Positions 38,384 to 48,887 of a stretch of 64,000 nucleotides of DNA are shown here, piece by piece. A program made the position numbers and the translations under genes. Within the stretch, counting starts at the first letter, position 1. The number at the start of each line of letters is the position of its first letter. A model generated the notes under the pieces. It had not been told where the DNA came from. It did no database searches and saw nothing but the letters and a program-made list of their open reading frames with translations. Location of the stretch: NCBI GenBank assembly GCA_026414305.1, contig JAOAJH010000001.1:124001-188000 (forward strand), read 5' to 3'. This stretch comes from Candidatus Aenigmatarchaeota archaeon. GTDB lineage: Archaea > Aenigmatarchaeota > Aenigmatarchaeia > CG10238-14.

Positions 38384-41185
38384 ATGGCTTTTAAACAATT
38401 GAATAAAAAACTGCAAGAAGGGTTGAAAAAGTTGGGGTTTGATAACCCGACATTGCCGCAAGAGTTAGGTATACCAAAAATTCTTTCTGGTAAAGACGTG
38501 CTTATAATTGCTCCAACTGGTTTGGGTAAGACAGAGACAGTTGTTTTGCCTGTTTTTAGCATGTGGCTTGAAAGAAAAGTGCAGCCTACAAGCATTCTCT
38601 ATATAACACCACTAAAATCATTAAACAGAGATTTGCTTAAGAGATTTGTTTTTTGGAGCGATGAGCTTGGGATAAACATATCTGTTAGGCACGGAGACAC
38701 AACTGCTTATGAAAGAAAGAAGCAAGCTGATTTTCCTGATGATATGCTTGTTACAACACCAGAAACTCTTCAGGCTATTTTGCCAGCAAAGAAGATGAGA
38801 GAGAATTTGAGAAATGTAAAATTTGTCATAATTGACGAAGTTCATGAATTGGCTGAGAGCAAAAGAGGCACTCAACTGTCAATAGCTTTGCAACGATTAA
38901 AGCAGTTATGCACCGATTATCAGCTTATAATGCTTAGTGCAACTGTCGGTGAACCAGAAAAGATAGCAAAGTATTTTGCAGGCGAAAAAAATGTTGAGAT
39001 AGTAAAATCAGATTTTGTCAAAAAAATAAAAATAGATGTTGTCTCACCTAATGCTAATGACAAACATTCAGAAATCGCTGAAAAAATTTCTTCAAATCTT
39101 CAAGCAGCAGCAAGACTTGATTTTATCAGCAATACCATAAAAAATCACAAATCAACTTTGATTTTTACAAATACAAGAGATTTTGCAGAGATATTAACAT
39201 CAAGAATGAAACATGCATACCCTGAGATATCTATAGACAATCATCACAGCAGCTTGAGCAAGTCTGTGAGGATAAAAGTAGAAGAGGATTTTAAAAATGA
39301 AAAGTTAAAGGCAATTGTTGCAACATCATCTCTTGAACTTGGCATAGATATAGGATCAGTTGATTTTATCCTGCATTACATGTCACCTCGCCAGCCGTCA
39401 AGAGCATTGCAGAGAATTGGAAGAGCTGGACATCAGTTTAATTTGGTTTCAGAAGGAATGATAATTGCCACAGATATTGACGATTGTTTTGAGTCAGCCG
39501 TCATTGCTCAACAAGCATTGAAAGGAGCTTTGCAAAAATCTAAATTGCACACAGAATGTCTGGATGTTCTCGCTCATCAAATTATTGGAATATTGAGAGA
39601 CAATTACAAAATGAAAATAGATGATGTTTATAATATTGTTAAAAAATCAGATCCATACAAAAACTTGACAAAGCAAAAATTCATGTCAGTTTGTCTGCAG
39701 CTTTCGCAACTAAGATATCTTTTCATAAATGAAGATGAGATGAAAATCTCAAAAAAAGGGTTGATATATTATCTTGAAAATTTGAGCACAATACCTGACA
39801 GCAAAAACTATAGTGTTGTTAATATTTTGACACATGAAAAAGTTGGTACACTTGATGAAGAGTTTGTTGCTGTTAATGCTGAAGAAGGTTCGACATTTAT
39901 AATGAAAGGAGAACCATGGCGTGTGGTGAGTATAGATAAAAAAGAGGTTATGGTTGAACCTTCTGGAGATATACAGGCAACAATACCTGGATGGGAAGGC
40001 GAATTAATGCCTGTGCCATATGAAGTTGCTATTGGTGTTGGTAAATTACGTGATCACATTTCAAAATTGATTGATCTTGGCTATAGCAAAAAAGATGTTG
40101 TAAATGATTTAATGAAAGGTTACCCTGTTGATGAAAATACAGCAAAAAGAATGGCAAATATTGTAAAGAAGCAAAAGAAATATCTAGTTCCAACAAACAA
40201 TCACATTGTTGTTGAATACAAAGACGACAAGATAATAATACATTCATGTTTTGGCAATAAGGTAAATGAAACAATAGGCAGATATTTGACAAGTTTGCTT
40301 TCAATGCGCTTTGGTTCTGTTGGATTGAAAATAGATCCTTACAGGATAATACTTGAGATGCAGAGCAATTATTTGAATAATTTCAAAGAGATATTTTTGA
40401 GTGCAAAACAAGAAACAATAGAGCCGATAATAGATGCTTCATTGCCAAATACAAAACTATTTCAGTGGAAGTTTTTACATGTTGCAAGAAGATTTGGCGT
40501 CATAAGCAGAGATGCTCAGCTAGGCAAGATAATGATGTCTAAAATAATTGACTTATACAGAGACAGTCCAGTGTGGCAGGAAACAATAAAAGAAATAAAA
40601 ACTGAAAAGCTTGATGTGGAAAGAGCAGCTGAAATATTTGAAAAAATAAGCAAAAATGAAATCAAAATTTCTTTCATAAACAAAATATCGCCTTTGGGAA
40701 GATTAGGAATAAAAATGAAAAGAGAGGTTGTTGGTCCTGAAAAAGCTGACATTCAAATAATGGATATTTTCAAGAAAAGGCTGCTATCTAAAAAAGTGAA
40801 GCTTGTATGTATGAATTGTGGTAAATGGTCAATGACTTTGGAAGTGAAAGACATACCTGAAGTTCCTAGGTGTTCTAAATGCAATGCTAGACTAATAACA
40901 GCTCATCACCCAAGATTTGATGAAGGTGAAAAAATCATTCAAAAAAGCATAAAACAGACTGAAATGACGCAAAGGGAAAAAGAGATACTTGAAAAAATGA
41001 GAAAGATTTCTGACTTGATTATAGTTTATGGCAAAAAGGCTGTAATAGCTTTGACAGCAAAAGGTGTTGGGCCCAAAGTTGCGACAAGAATTTTAAGGAA
41101 TGTTTATACTGATGAAGATAGTTTTTACAAAGCTTTGCTTGAGGCAGAAAAGACTTTTGTAAGGACTAAAAAGTTTTGGAAATAA
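38384..41185 (+). CDS. Lhr-type ATP-dependent helicase
   Basis: Large superfamily 2 helicase (933 residues) of the archaeal Lhr/ASH group, thought to act in DNA repair and recombination-linked unwinding. Motifs are Q-like TLPQELGIPKILSGKD, Walker A APTGLGKTETVV, the DEVH box VIIDEVHELAESKRG, MLSATVG, SLELGIDIGSVDFIL and QRIGRAGHQ. After the helicase core come a winged helix, the Lhr core and a zinc site (CMNCGKW and CSKCNAR, about 805-840). The final part (about 880-933) contains a helix-hairpin-helix-like GVGPKVATRIL. Confidence 0.92.
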   Translation: MAFKQLNKKLQEGLKKLGFDNPTLPQELGIPKILSGKDVLIIAPTGLGKTETVVLPVFSMWLERKVQPTSILYITPLKSLNRDLLKRFVFWSDELGINISVRHGDTTAYERKKQADFPDDMLVTTPETLQAILPAKKMRENLRNVKFVIIDEVHELAESKRGTQLSIALQRLKQLCTDYQLIMLSATVGEPEKIAKYFAGEKNVEIVKSDFVKKIKIDVVSPNANDKHSEIAEKISSNLQAAARLDFISNTIKNHKSTLIFTNTRDFAEILTSRMKHAYPEISIDNHHSSLSKSVRIKVEEDFKNEKLKAIVATSSLELGIDIGSVDFILHYMSPRQPSRALQRIGRAGHQFNLVSEGMIIATDIDDCFESAVIAQQALKGALQKSKLHTECLDVLAHQIIGILRDNYKMKIDDVYNIVKKSDPYKNLTKQKFMSVCLQLSQLRYLFINEDEMKISKKGLIYYLENLSTIPDSKNYSVVNILTHEKVGTLDEEFVAVNAEEGSTFIMKGEPWRVVSIDKKEVMVEPSGDIQATIPGWEGELMPVPYEVAIGVGKLRDHISKLIDLGYSKKDVVNDLMKGYPVDENTAKRMANIVKKQKKYLVPTNNHIVVEYKDDKIIIHSCFGNKVNETIGRYLTSLLSMRFGSVGLKIDPYRIILEMQSNYLNNFKEIFLSAKQETIEPIIDASLPNTKLFQWKFLHVARRFGVISRDAQLGKIMMSKIIDLYRDSPVWQETIKEIKTEKLDVERAAEIFEKISKNEIKISFINKISPLGRLGIKMKREVVGPEKADIQIMDIFKKRLLSKKVKLVCMNCGKWSMTLEVKDIPEVPRCSKCNARLITAHHPRFDEGEKIIQKSIKQTEMTQREKEILEKMRKISDLIIVYGKKAVIALTAKGVGPKVATRILRNVYTDEDSFYKALLEAEKTFVRTKKFWK

Positions 41186-41215
41186 ATAAATTCTTTTTCA
41201 AACTAATAAAATTAG

Positions 41216-42256
41216 ATGACAATTCATTTAGCTTTGCTTTTGCATTTATACCAGCCACCTTGGCAAAGAAAGGATGTTTTAGACAGAATAGTTAATAATT
41301 GCTATAGGGATATTATTGAATATAATGGACCTGGAATAGATCTTAACATAAATTATTCTTTGATTGAATTGTTGAGAAATAATAGATATGAAGATGTTTT
41401 AACAGGTTTTGCTTTAAAAAACAGAGGCTGCGAAATTACAAACAGTGCAGCTTATCACCCTATAATTCCTTTAATTTTGCAGCTGAATGGAGGAGAAAGA
41501 GTTATACAACATCAGATTGATTTGAATAGAGAAGGATTAAGGGAAATCGGCATAAGCACAAAAGGATTTTTCCCACCAGAATTGGCTATAGATGAAAGAA
41601 CTTTAGAGTTTTTGCAAAGAAAGGCAGAGTGGGTTTTGGTTGATTCTATTTGTTATGATGCTGTGAATCAAGGTACAATACCATATAATTATATTGCTTT
41701 GTATGGCAGACTTCCTGTTTTTTTTAGATCAAGAAATTGGAGTAATGAGTTTACTCTTGGAATGCCTGGAAGAAGGGATTTTGATTTAAGAAATTATGCA
41801 AATAGATTAAAATCAGGCGTTAGAAACTGGTTTGGCGATGACGGTTATATAATTCTGGCTTTTGATGGCGAGACTTTTGGCGAACAAGTTGGACAATATA
41901 GATCAAGACTCAAAGAATTTGTTGGAAGAATTTCTGAACAAGGCATAAAGATAGTAAGAATTTCTGATTTGTTAAAATTTTATTCAGAAAGAAAAAAAGT
42001 TCAAATTTCACCAGGAAGCTGGAGTACGGATATGTCAGACATATCAAGAGGCTTTTATTATCCTTTATGGCTTGACAATAATGATATGCATAGAAGATGG
42101 TATGAAGGTGTGAAGAGAATAGTTGATGCTATAAATTCAAACGGGAAAAACCCAGAATTACATAAATTATTGAACAGCTGCATACCATGGTGGATATCAA
42201 TGGGTAATAATGATTTTTATAAAGAATGGATGAATCAAGTTGGAAGATTTATGTAG
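41216..42256 (+). CDS. Glycoside hydrolase family 57 enzyme (first copy)
   Basis: A 346-residue GH57 protein, a family of alpha-glucan hydrolases, branching and transferring enzymes. Motif 1 is LLHLYQPPW. The nucleophile Glu122 sits in KGFFPPELAIDE and the acid/base Asp217 in ILAFDGETFGE. The SPGSWSTDMSDISRGFYYPL segment is typical of the shorter GH57 proteins. There is no signal peptide, so it acts in the cytoplasm. It begins the carbohydrate island and its end overlaps the frame of the next glycosyltransferase. Confidence 0.88.
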   Translation: MTIHLALLLHLYQPPWQRKDVLDRIVNNCYRDIIEYNGPGIDLNINYSLIELLRNNRYEDVLTGFALKNRGCEITNSAAYHPIIPLILQLNGGERVIQHQIDLNREGLREIGISTKGFFPPELAIDERTLEFLQRKAEWVLVDSICYDAVNQGTIPYNYIALYGRLPVFFRSRNWSNEFTLGMPGRRDFDLRNYANRLKSGVRNWFGDDGYIILAFDGETFGEQVGQYRSRLKEFVGRISEQGIKIVRISDLLKFYSERKKVQISPGSWSTDMSDISRGFYYPLWLDNNDMHRRWYEGVKRIVDAINSNGKNPELHKLLNSCIPWWISMGNNDFYKEWMNQVGRFM

Positions 42257-42317
42257 TAAATTTTATATTGCGAAATCTTTAATTATTAAATATTTGATTG
42301 AGAGAGGTCGATTTTCC

Positions 42318-43484
42318 ATTCGAATAGCTCATTTTTCATGGGAGACGCTGCACTCTATACCCGTCGGTGGTATTTCTCCAGTTGTTACTGAATTGGCAGC
42401 GGCTCAGCAAAGAATGGGTCATGAAGTTCATGTTTTCACTAGAATGGGTCCAGGTCAATCGCATTATGAAAATATACATGGTGTTCACTATCACCGTTGC
42501 TCATTCTCTTTTCATCCTGATTTGATTCAAGAAATGCATAACATGAGCAAGGCAATGGCGCATGAGTTTTTCAATTGTGAAAACTATTCAGGCAGATTTG
42601 ATATTATACATGGACATGATTGGCATGTTGTTCCAGCTTTAGATGAAATTAAAAAAACTAGAGGTCATAGGGTTGTATTTCATTTTCATTCAACACAATA
42701 TGGTAGAGATGGAAATAAGTTCAATGGCGGTGGTGCAGAGGCTATTCGTGGTTTGGAATGGTATGGCTCATATATTGCTGACAGAGTAGTTGCTTTGACA
42801 AACGCTTTTAAAGAAGAGGTAAAATGGGTCCACAGAGTGCCAGAAGACAAGATAAGAATATCACATAATGGTGTGCATGCAAACAATTTTGATGGTTGGA
42901 TTAATCCTGGCGAAATAAAGGCAAGATATCACATAGGGCCATTAGATCCAACTATACTTTTTATAGGCAGGATAACATACATGAAAGGTCCTGATTTACT
43001 TTTAGAGGCAATACCTGAAGTTTTAAGAGATTATCCACATGCAAAATTTATTTTTGCTGGTGATGGAGATATGAAACCATGGCTTGAAAGAAGAGTGCAT
43101 GAGATGGGAATAGCTCATGCAGTAAGATTTACAGGTTGGATAAAGGACTGCAAGGTAAAAGCAGACTTGTATAAATCATGCGATGCTGTTTGTGTTCCTA
43201 GCAGAAATGAGCCATTTGGAGTTGTTGTTCTTGAAGCATGGTCATGTGGCAAGCCTGTCATAGCAACACATGGTACGGGTGCTGGCGAAATTGTATGGCA
43301 TGATGTCACAGGATTAAGGGTTTATCATACACCCCAATCAATAGCTTGGGGTATAAAACATATATTTTCTGATTTTGAAAGAGCGAGATGGATGGGAGGG
43401 AATGGAAGAAAAGCAGCCGAAGAAGCATTTAATTGGGATAATATTGCTAAAAGTTTGGAAAATGTTTACAAGGAGTTGATTTGA
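42318..43484 (+). CDS. Glycosyltransferase family 4, glycogen-synthase-like
   Basis: A GT-B transferase that probably builds alpha-1,4-glucan from a nucleotide sugar. The N-terminus is IRIAHFSWETLHSIPVGGIS and the donor-binding C-terminal half shows ILFIGRITYMKGPDLLLEAI, AGDGDMKPWLERRV and PSRNEPFGVVVLEAWSCGKP with the EX7E pattern. No ATG exists at the family start. The ATT at 42318 fits best, behind GAGAGGT at 42302-42308; TTG 42294 is the alternative and would add eight residues. It lies directly downstream of GH57. Confidence 0.88.
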   Translation: MRIAHFSWETLHSIPVGGISPVVTELAAAQQRMGHEVHVFTRMGPGQSHYENIHGVHYHRCSFSFHPDLIQEMHNMSKAMAHEFFNCENYSGRFDIIHGHDWHVVPALDEIKKTRGHRVVFHFHSTQYGRDGNKFNGGGAEAIRGLEWYGSYIADRVVALTNAFKEEVKWVHRVPEDKIRISHNGVHANNFDGWINPGEIKARYHIGPLDPTILFIGRITYMKGPDLLLEAIPEVLRDYPHAKFIFAGDGDMKPWLERRVHEMGIAHAVRFTGWIKDCKVKADLYKSCDAVCVPSRNEPFGVVVLEAWSCGKPVIATHGTGAGEIVWHDVTGLRVYHTPQSIAWGIKHIFSDFERARWMGGNGRKAAEEAFNWDNIAKSLENVYKELI

Positions 43485-43706
43485 ATGAAATGTTGGTTCT
43501 GTGAATCAGATGCAAGGGGTGTATGCATAGCTTGTGGCAGAGGCGTATGTTACCAACACGGTCATAAATTGGATCAATTTACACACGCAAAATCAGACAC
43601 TTCAACAGGTTTTGCAAGTTTTTTCAAGGCATTTAATGTGTTGAAATGTCAGGATTGCAAAATAGAATGGGAAACATGGGAGCAGGGTAAAAGAGTAATC
43701 AGATAA
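43485..43706 (+). CDS. Small zinc-binding protein (B-box/zinc-ribbon-like)
   Basis: A 73-residue protein in which Cys3/Cys6 (CWFC), CIACGRGVCYQHGH and CQDC supply two potential zinc sites in a B-box-like arrangement. It starts right after the GT4 stop, preceded by AAGGAG, so it is in the same operon. Role unknown; it might bind or regulate a neighbouring enzyme. The end overlaps the convergent kinase by 8 bases. Confidence 0.7.
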   Translation: MKCWFCESDARGVCIACGRGVCYQHGHKLDQFTHAKSDTSTGFASFFKAFNVLKCQDCKIEWETWEQGKRVIR

Positions 43707-44634
43707 AATAATTTTTTTCTTTAAGAAAATCTTTTATCTGCTTTTCAGTTGGGTATTTTTCATAACTAAATTTTGTTGTTGCTAATGCACCGGCTGCATT
43801 TGCAAACACAACAGATTTCTCAACATCATTTTCGGACAAAATCGATTTTAGAAAAGCTGCATGAAATATATCGCCTGCGCCTGTTGTACTTTTAACATCA
43901 ACTTTGAAACTTGGTATTAGTTTTATATAATCCTTTAACCCAATCAAACATCCCTTTTCCCCCTGCTTAAGCAAAACACATCTGCTGCCAAGTAAGACAA
44001 GCTTTTTTATCATTAGCAAATCGTTTTTTGTAAATGTAATCGCTTCAGCCTCTTTAAAATCAGGTAAAAACCAATCTAATTGTGGTAGAATTTGTATCAA
44101 ATCATTCAATCTTTCTTGTGTCCAACCATCAGGATCCCAATTTGGATCAAGAGAAACTCTCATTCCTTTACCTTTTGCATAGTTTATCAAATCATAAACA
44201 TCTTTTCTTAAAGAGTTTGTTAAATTGTATCCAGCTATAGCAAGCACTTTACCTTCTATGATTTTTTTGTCGAAATCTTTTGTCGAAAAAGTGTTATTAG
44301 TTCCTTTGAATGAGATAAAAGACCTTGACCCATCTTTGAATGTAACAGCAAATGTTATTCCAGTCTTTTCGTTTGACTTTTTTACATCCATTTTTATTTT
44401 ATTTTCTTTACCTGATTTAAGTAAAAAATCACCGAAATAGTCATTGCCTATTTTGCCGATGAACTTTGTTCTTAACCCTAATTTAGCACATGCTAAAGCT
44501 AGGTTAAAAGCAGAACCACCTGGGCAAAGCAGCATGTCATCTACTGTCTTTTGCTTGTCTTTGTCTGGATATTTGTCCAAAGGCATGGTAATAATATCGA
44601 CATTTATGTCTCCCAAAACAGTTACGTCATACAT
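43699..44634 (-). CDS. PfkB-family sugar kinase
   Basis: Ribokinase-like kinase, about 311 residues from ATG 44634; a TTG at 44655 would add seven. The N-terminus MYDVTVLGDINVDIITMPLD, the substrate glycines CPGGSAFNLALACAKLGL and the ATP/anion-hole motif STTGAGDIFHAAFL with catalytic Asp are clear. The sugar substrate cannot be told from sequence; position in the glycogen island suggests a hexose or hexose phosphate. It is convergent with the zinc protein and divergent from the glycogen synthase. Confidence 0.88.
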   Translation of the reverse strand: MYDVTVLGDINVDIITMPLDKYPDKDKQKTVDDMLLCPGGSAFNLALACAKLGLRTKFIGKIGNDYFGDFLLKSGKENKIKMDVKKSNEKTGITFAVTFKDGSRSFISFKGTNNTFSTKDFDKKIIEGKVLAIAGYNLTNSLRKDVYDLINYAKGKGMRVSLDPNWDPDGWTQERLNDLIQILPQLDWFLPDFKEAEAITFTKNDLLMIKKLVLLGSRCVLLKQGEKGCLIGLKDYIKLIPSFKVDVKSTTGAGDIFHAAFLKSILSENDVEKSVVFANAAGALATTKFSYEKYPTEKQIKDFLKEKNYFI

Positions 44635-44697
44635 AATCTTATTTAAGGAATTCAAAATATATTTTATTATCTAAACGAAAATAATTTGCTGATAGAT

Positions 44698-46542
44698 ATG
44701 GAAAAAGCAGACTTTTGTATTGAAGTTTCATTTGAAGCAGGGAATAAAGTCGGTGGGATATACACTGTTTTGTCATCAAAAGCAAGACATATGAAGGCGA
44801 TATATGGTGATAATTATTATGCAGTTGGATTCTACAATAAAAATAATTTAAGAGATTTTGAACAACTTGAAACACCTAAAAATATGGTAAAAGTTTTCAA
44901 AGACCTCGAAAAAGAAGGCATAAAGTGTTATTTTGGTAGATGGATAGCAGCAAATGATGTGAATTTGATTTTACTTGACACTTCTGAATTTATGAACAAT
45001 TTGATCAACGGAGTTAGAAACATTGATATAATAAAAAAGCAGTTGTGGGATGATTATAAAATTGATTCTTTGAGAACTGGGTTTGATTATGACGAACCTA
45101 TTGCTTGGTCTACAGCAGCAGGAATTTTGATAAAAAAACTAATAGAAGAGAAGGTTTTTTCAGGAAAAATTGTTGGACATTTTCATGAATGGCTTAGCGG
45201 AGGTGGAATACTTTATCTTGCAAAGCACAAAGTTCCTATAGCTTTAGTCTTTACAACACATGCAACAAGAATAGGAAGGGCAAAGTCAAGTGCAGGAGAG
45301 AACCTAATGGAAGAAATAGAGTTGGGGCTAAGATCAGGAAAAACAATGAACGACGATGAAGCCTATAGGTTTAATCTCGAAGCGCAGCATAAAGTTGAAA
45401 AAGTATGCGCAAACATTTGTGATGTTTTTACGACTGTGAGTGAAATAGTTTCTGAAGAGGCAGAATATGTGCTTGGTAGAAAAGCAGATGTAATAACGAT
45501 CAATGGTTTGGATATGTCAAAGTATCCTTCGACAAGAACAATGATGATATTACATGAAAAACACAGAAAAAAAATAAACGATTTCTTGAAGGCTTATTTT
45601 ACTCCGTATTATTCTCTGGACGATTTAAAAGAAAATATTGTTTTCTTTATTTCTGGCAGGTATGAGTTTTTCAATAAAGGTGTTGATATTTTTATTGAAA
45701 GTTTGGGAAAATTAAATGAAAAGATGAAAAAGGAAAACAACAGAAAAACAGTTTTTGTATTTATATTAATACCTTCTGGTACCAAGGGACCAAGACCGGA
45801 TGTGTTAGAGTCTATGGTAAGATATGAAGAAATAGAAGATCTAGTTGATGACTTTCTGCATTCTATAAGAGCTGATGTTGTTGAGGAAATATTGAATGGA
45901 AAGAATGTTGATATGAATCATTTAATCGATGAAAACTTCAAAGTTAAGGTAAAGTTGCTTTCAAACTTTTTCAAAAAAAACAAAGGTCACGAGGCGCCTC
46001 TTTGCGCTTATGAATTGAGCTATGACAATGACATGATAATAAATGCTTTGAAAAAGAACGGGTTGCTTAATAAAAAGGAAGATAAGGTCAAGGTCATATT
46101 TTATCCAAATTATATTTCAATGACAGATGGTCTGCTTACAATGGAGTATGATGAGTTTGTAATGGGAAGCTCAATGGGTTTCTTTCCATCAAAATACGAG
46201 CCATGGGGATATACTCCATTTGAAACAGCAGCTTTAAGGACATTGTCGCTGACAACCGATGTGGCTGGTTTTGGTGTTGAAATAGCAAAAGAATGTAAGG
46301 ATGAAGAGTGTTTAAGAAACAGGGTTTTGAAAATAAGGAACAAAAACAGAGAAGAGATCGTTAATGAAATGGCAAGAGTAATGGAATGGTGCGTAAATCT
46401 TGAGAAAGAAAAAAGAGTTATGGAAAAGGTGAAAACAAGACAGCTGGTTGAAGTGTTTGATTGGGAAATTCAGATAAAAAACTATCAGGAATCCCATAAT
46501 TTAGCATTGCAAAAAATGAAAACTAGATTAAACTCTTTATAA
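44698..46542 (+). CDS. Glycogen synthase, eukaryote-type (GT3)
   Basis: About 614 residues from ATG 44698 (preferred over TTG 44686). It resembles the animal/fungal GT3 glycogen synthases, which use UDP-glucose, rather than bacterial GlgA. Signatures are EVSFEAGNKVGGIYTVLSSK, GHFHEWLSGGGILYL, FTTHATRIGRAKSS and the C-terminal SMGFFPSKYEPWGYTPFETA with TTDVAGFG. Regulatory N- and C-terminal phosphorylation tails of eukaryotic enzymes are absent. GT3 in an archaeon is uncommon and may mark transfer or an old archaeal branch. It overlaps the mutase gene by 20 bases at its end. Confidence 0.9.
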   Translation: MEKADFCIEVSFEAGNKVGGIYTVLSSKARHMKAIYGDNYYAVGFYNKNNLRDFEQLETPKNMVKVFKDLEKEGIKCYFGRWIAANDVNLILLDTSEFMNNLINGVRNIDIIKKQLWDDYKIDSLRTGFDYDEPIAWSTAAGILIKKLIEEKVFSGKIVGHFHEWLSGGGILYLAKHKVPIALVFTTHATRIGRAKSSAGENLMEEIELGLRSGKTMNDDEAYRFNLEAQHKVEKVCANICDVFTTVSEIVSEEAEYVLGRKADVITINGLDMSKYPSTRTMMILHEKHRKKINDFLKAYFTPYYSLDDLKENIVFFISGRYEFFNKGVDIFIESLGKLNEKMKKENNRKTVFVFILIPSGTKGPRPDVLESMVRYEEIEDLVDDFLHSIRADVVEEILNGKNVDMNHLIDENFKVKVKLLSNFFKKNKGHEAPLCAYELSYDNDMIINALKKNGLLNKKEDKVKVIFYPNYISMTDGLLTMEYDEFVMGSSMGFFPSKYEPWGYTPFETAALRTLSLTTDVAGFGVEIAKECKDEECLRNRVLKIRNKNREEIVNEMARVMEWCVNLEKEKRVMEKVKTRQLVEVFDWEIQIKNYQESHNLALQKMKTRLNSL

Positions 46543-47854
46543 TTGTTTCGATTTTTTTGTAAATTTTTGATAAATTGTTTTTTTTACTTTCTACAACAAT
46601 TTCAAGTTGCGGTTCTGTTCTTGACGGCCTTATCAAAATGCTGTGATCATCGTTTATAATTTTTATGCCATCAATTTCAACGATTTCATTTTCTCTTTCA
46701 AACATTTTTTTTAATTTTTCAATTGTTCTTTCTTTCTTCCTTTCAGGGCATTTAATTCTTTTTGATATAACATAATTTTTGGGCAATTCATCAACAATTT
46801 TCGCAAGCGTTTTTTTTGAATTTGACAAAATTTCAATTATCTTAGCACCAGAATAAATTCCGTCATCTATGTGATACCATTCATTTCCAAACCAAAAATG
46901 ACCGCTCATTTCCCCTGAAAACACAGCATCTTCATCTATAGATCTCTTCATTATATATCCGCTTCCAGCTCTTGAAATTATAGGCTCTATCCCAAAACTT
47001 TTTACAAATTCAATCACATTGTTTGGAGTTCTTATGTCGCATATGACATTGCCTTTTTGTTTTTTTAGCACATTTTGAACAAAAATCTCAAAAAGAACAT
47101 CATTTCTTACAATTCTTCCTCTATTATCAACGACGCCGACTCTGTCACAGTCAGCATCTAAAGCAATCCCCAAATCTGCTTTATACTTTAAAACATATCT
47201 TTGAAGAAATCTCAAATTTTCTTTTTCAGCTGGGTTTGGCACATGGTTTGGAAATCCCCCATCAGGCTCCTTAAATAAACTTATAACTTCACAACCAATA
47301 TCTCTGTAAATTGTTTCTGCAATGCCGCCCATACCGTTTCCTATATCCAAAACTACCTTTAATTTTTTCCCGAGTGATACTTTGCTATACAATTTATCAG
47401 AATATATCTTTCTTATATCCTTTTTTATTGCAATTCCATGTCTTTTTGACTTGATAAAATCTTTTGAAAGAAAAATATTTTCAACTTTTTTTAACTCCCT
47501 TTCATATGTCAAATTAATCGCTCTTTTCCCCTTTAGCTTAAACCCATTCCAATTTGATGGATTGTGTGATGCTGTGACAGAAACACCAGCATTTTTCTCT
47601 AAATAAACAATAGAAAAAGCAACCATAGGAGTTGTTATCATGCCCAAATCAATTATATTACAACCTGTTTTTATGATTCCATTAACAAACGAATTTTTCA
47701 ATTTTTCACTTGACTTTCTCATATCCATGCCAATTATTACATCCTCACAACCCTGAAGATAGGTGCCAAAAGAAAGACCTATCTTTTCGGCTATTTTTTC
47801 ATTTAAATCCTTTCCAACTATTCCTCTTATGTCATAGCTTCTGAATATTTGCAT
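46523..47854 (-). CDS. Phosphoglucomutase/phosphomannomutase
   Basis: Interconverts hexose 1- and 6-phosphates, supplying glucose 1-phosphate to nucleotide-sugar synthesis. The 443 residues show FRSYDIRGIVGKDLNE, the phosphoserine loop VTASHNPSNWNGFK, the metal loop ALDADCDRVGVVD, the sugar-binding GEMSGHFWF and the C-terminal phosphate-binding LIRPSRTEPQLEI. Glucose versus mannose preference is undetermined. Convergent with the glycogen synthase. Confidence 0.92.
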   Translation of the reverse strand: MQIFRSYDIRGIVGKDLNEKIAEKIGLSFGTYLQGCEDVIIGMDMRKSSEKLKNSFVNGIIKTGCNIIDLGMITTPMVAFSIVYLEKNAGVSVTASHNPSNWNGFKLKGKRAINLTYERELKKVENIFLSKDFIKSKRHGIAIKKDIRKIYSDKLYSKVSLGKKLKVVLDIGNGMGGIAETIYRDIGCEVISLFKEPDGGFPNHVPNPAEKENLRFLQRYVLKYKADLGIALDADCDRVGVVDNRGRIVRNDVLFEIFVQNVLKKQKGNVICDIRTPNNVIEFVKSFGIEPIISRAGSGYIMKRSIDEDAVFSGEMSGHFWFGNEWYHIDDGIYSGAKIIEILSNSKKTLAKIVDELPKNYVISKRIKCPERKKERTIEKLKKMFERENEIVEIDGIKIINDDHSILIRPSRTEPQLEIVVESKKNNLSKIYKKIETIIKSLI

Positions 47855-47908
47855 AAAATAATATTGTTAGTTTTTTATTAAAAAGGAAACAAATTATATT
47901 TTGATAGA

Positions 47909-48883
47909 ATGAACGAAATTAGAAAGGATTATTTGCTTGATAGATGGGTTATATTATCTCCAAAAAGATCAAAAAGGCCAGAAACATTAAAAAAGCAAGA
48001 ACTGCCTATAAAGGACGAAAGTTGTATATTTTGCCCCGGGAATGAGGACATGACAACCAAAAGCATTGTTGAAAAACCACATGGAAATTGGCACATAAGA
48101 TTGATAGAAAACAAGTTTCCAGCGTTAATCAAGGAAGGCAAATTTCAGACTTTTGTTGAAAATTTCAGAACTAGTTTAGTTGGATATGGGAAGCATTATA
48201 TACTGATAGACACAGCTTTTCATAATCAACACCCTTGCGATTACAGTTTAAACCAATGGCAAACTTGGTTTGAAACAATTTCTGATGTTTTTTTCATGGA
48301 AATGTCAGATGAAAATATAAAATATATATCAGTTTTCAAAAACCATGGAGTTGAAGCCGGGGCATCTCAACCGCACCCTCACACACAAATAATATCAATG
48401 CCTCTTGTCCCGTTTCTTATAAAGCAAGAAATTGACAAAGCAAAAGAATATTATAATTTCAATGGAAAGTGTGCGTTTTGTGACATAATTGAAATGGAGG
48501 CTAAAAACAAAAAACGAGTTGTTTTTCAAAATGACGAAGTCGTAGTAATATGCCCTTTTGCACCTTCACAACCATACGAAGCATGGGTTTTTCCTAAAAA
48601 ACATATCCCATCTATACAAATGGGTAAGAAAACCAGAGATGAAATATTAAAAGCGGTTTCCAATATATTAAAGGCATACTACATAGGTTTGAACGACAAG
48701 CCATTTAATTTGATGATTCATACACTTTATCCAAGAATGGAAGGAAGAGAAAGTTATCATTTCCACATAGAAATATTACCTAGGATTGAAAGAGATGCTG
48801 GATTGGAATTTGGCTCTGGGATAAACATAACAACTATAACACCAGAAGAATCAGCAAAATTTTTAAGGAAGTTTTTCAAGTGA
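47909..48883 (+). CDS. galT: Galactose-1-phosphate uridylyltransferase
   Basis: HIT-superfamily nucleotidyltransferase of 324 residues. The N-terminus RKDYLLDRWVILSPKRSKRP, zinc/structural CIFCPG, the active-site HPHTQIISMP and the second CAFCDII with FHIEILPR are all present. Normally exchanges UMP between UDP-glucose and galactose 1-phosphate; with no GalK or GalE in the window it may serve to make UDP-glucose for the glycogen synthase. Divergent from the mutase gene; four bases separate it from the debranching gene. Confidence 0.9.
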   Translation: MNEIRKDYLLDRWVILSPKRSKRPETLKKQELPIKDESCIFCPGNEDMTTKSIVEKPHGNWHIRLIENKFPALIKEGKFQTFVENFRTSLVGYGKHYILIDTAFHNQHPCDYSLNQWQTWFETISDVFFMEMSDENIKYISVFKNHGVEAGASQPHPHTQIISMPLVPFLIKQEIDKAKEYYNFNGKCAFCDIIEMEAKNKKRVVFQNDEVVVICPFAPSQPYEAWVFPKKHIPSIQMGKKTRDEILKAVSNILKAYYIGLNDKPFNLMIHTLYPRMEGRESYHFHIEILPRIERDAGLEFGSGINITTITPEESAKFLRKFFK

Positions 48884-48887
48884 TCAC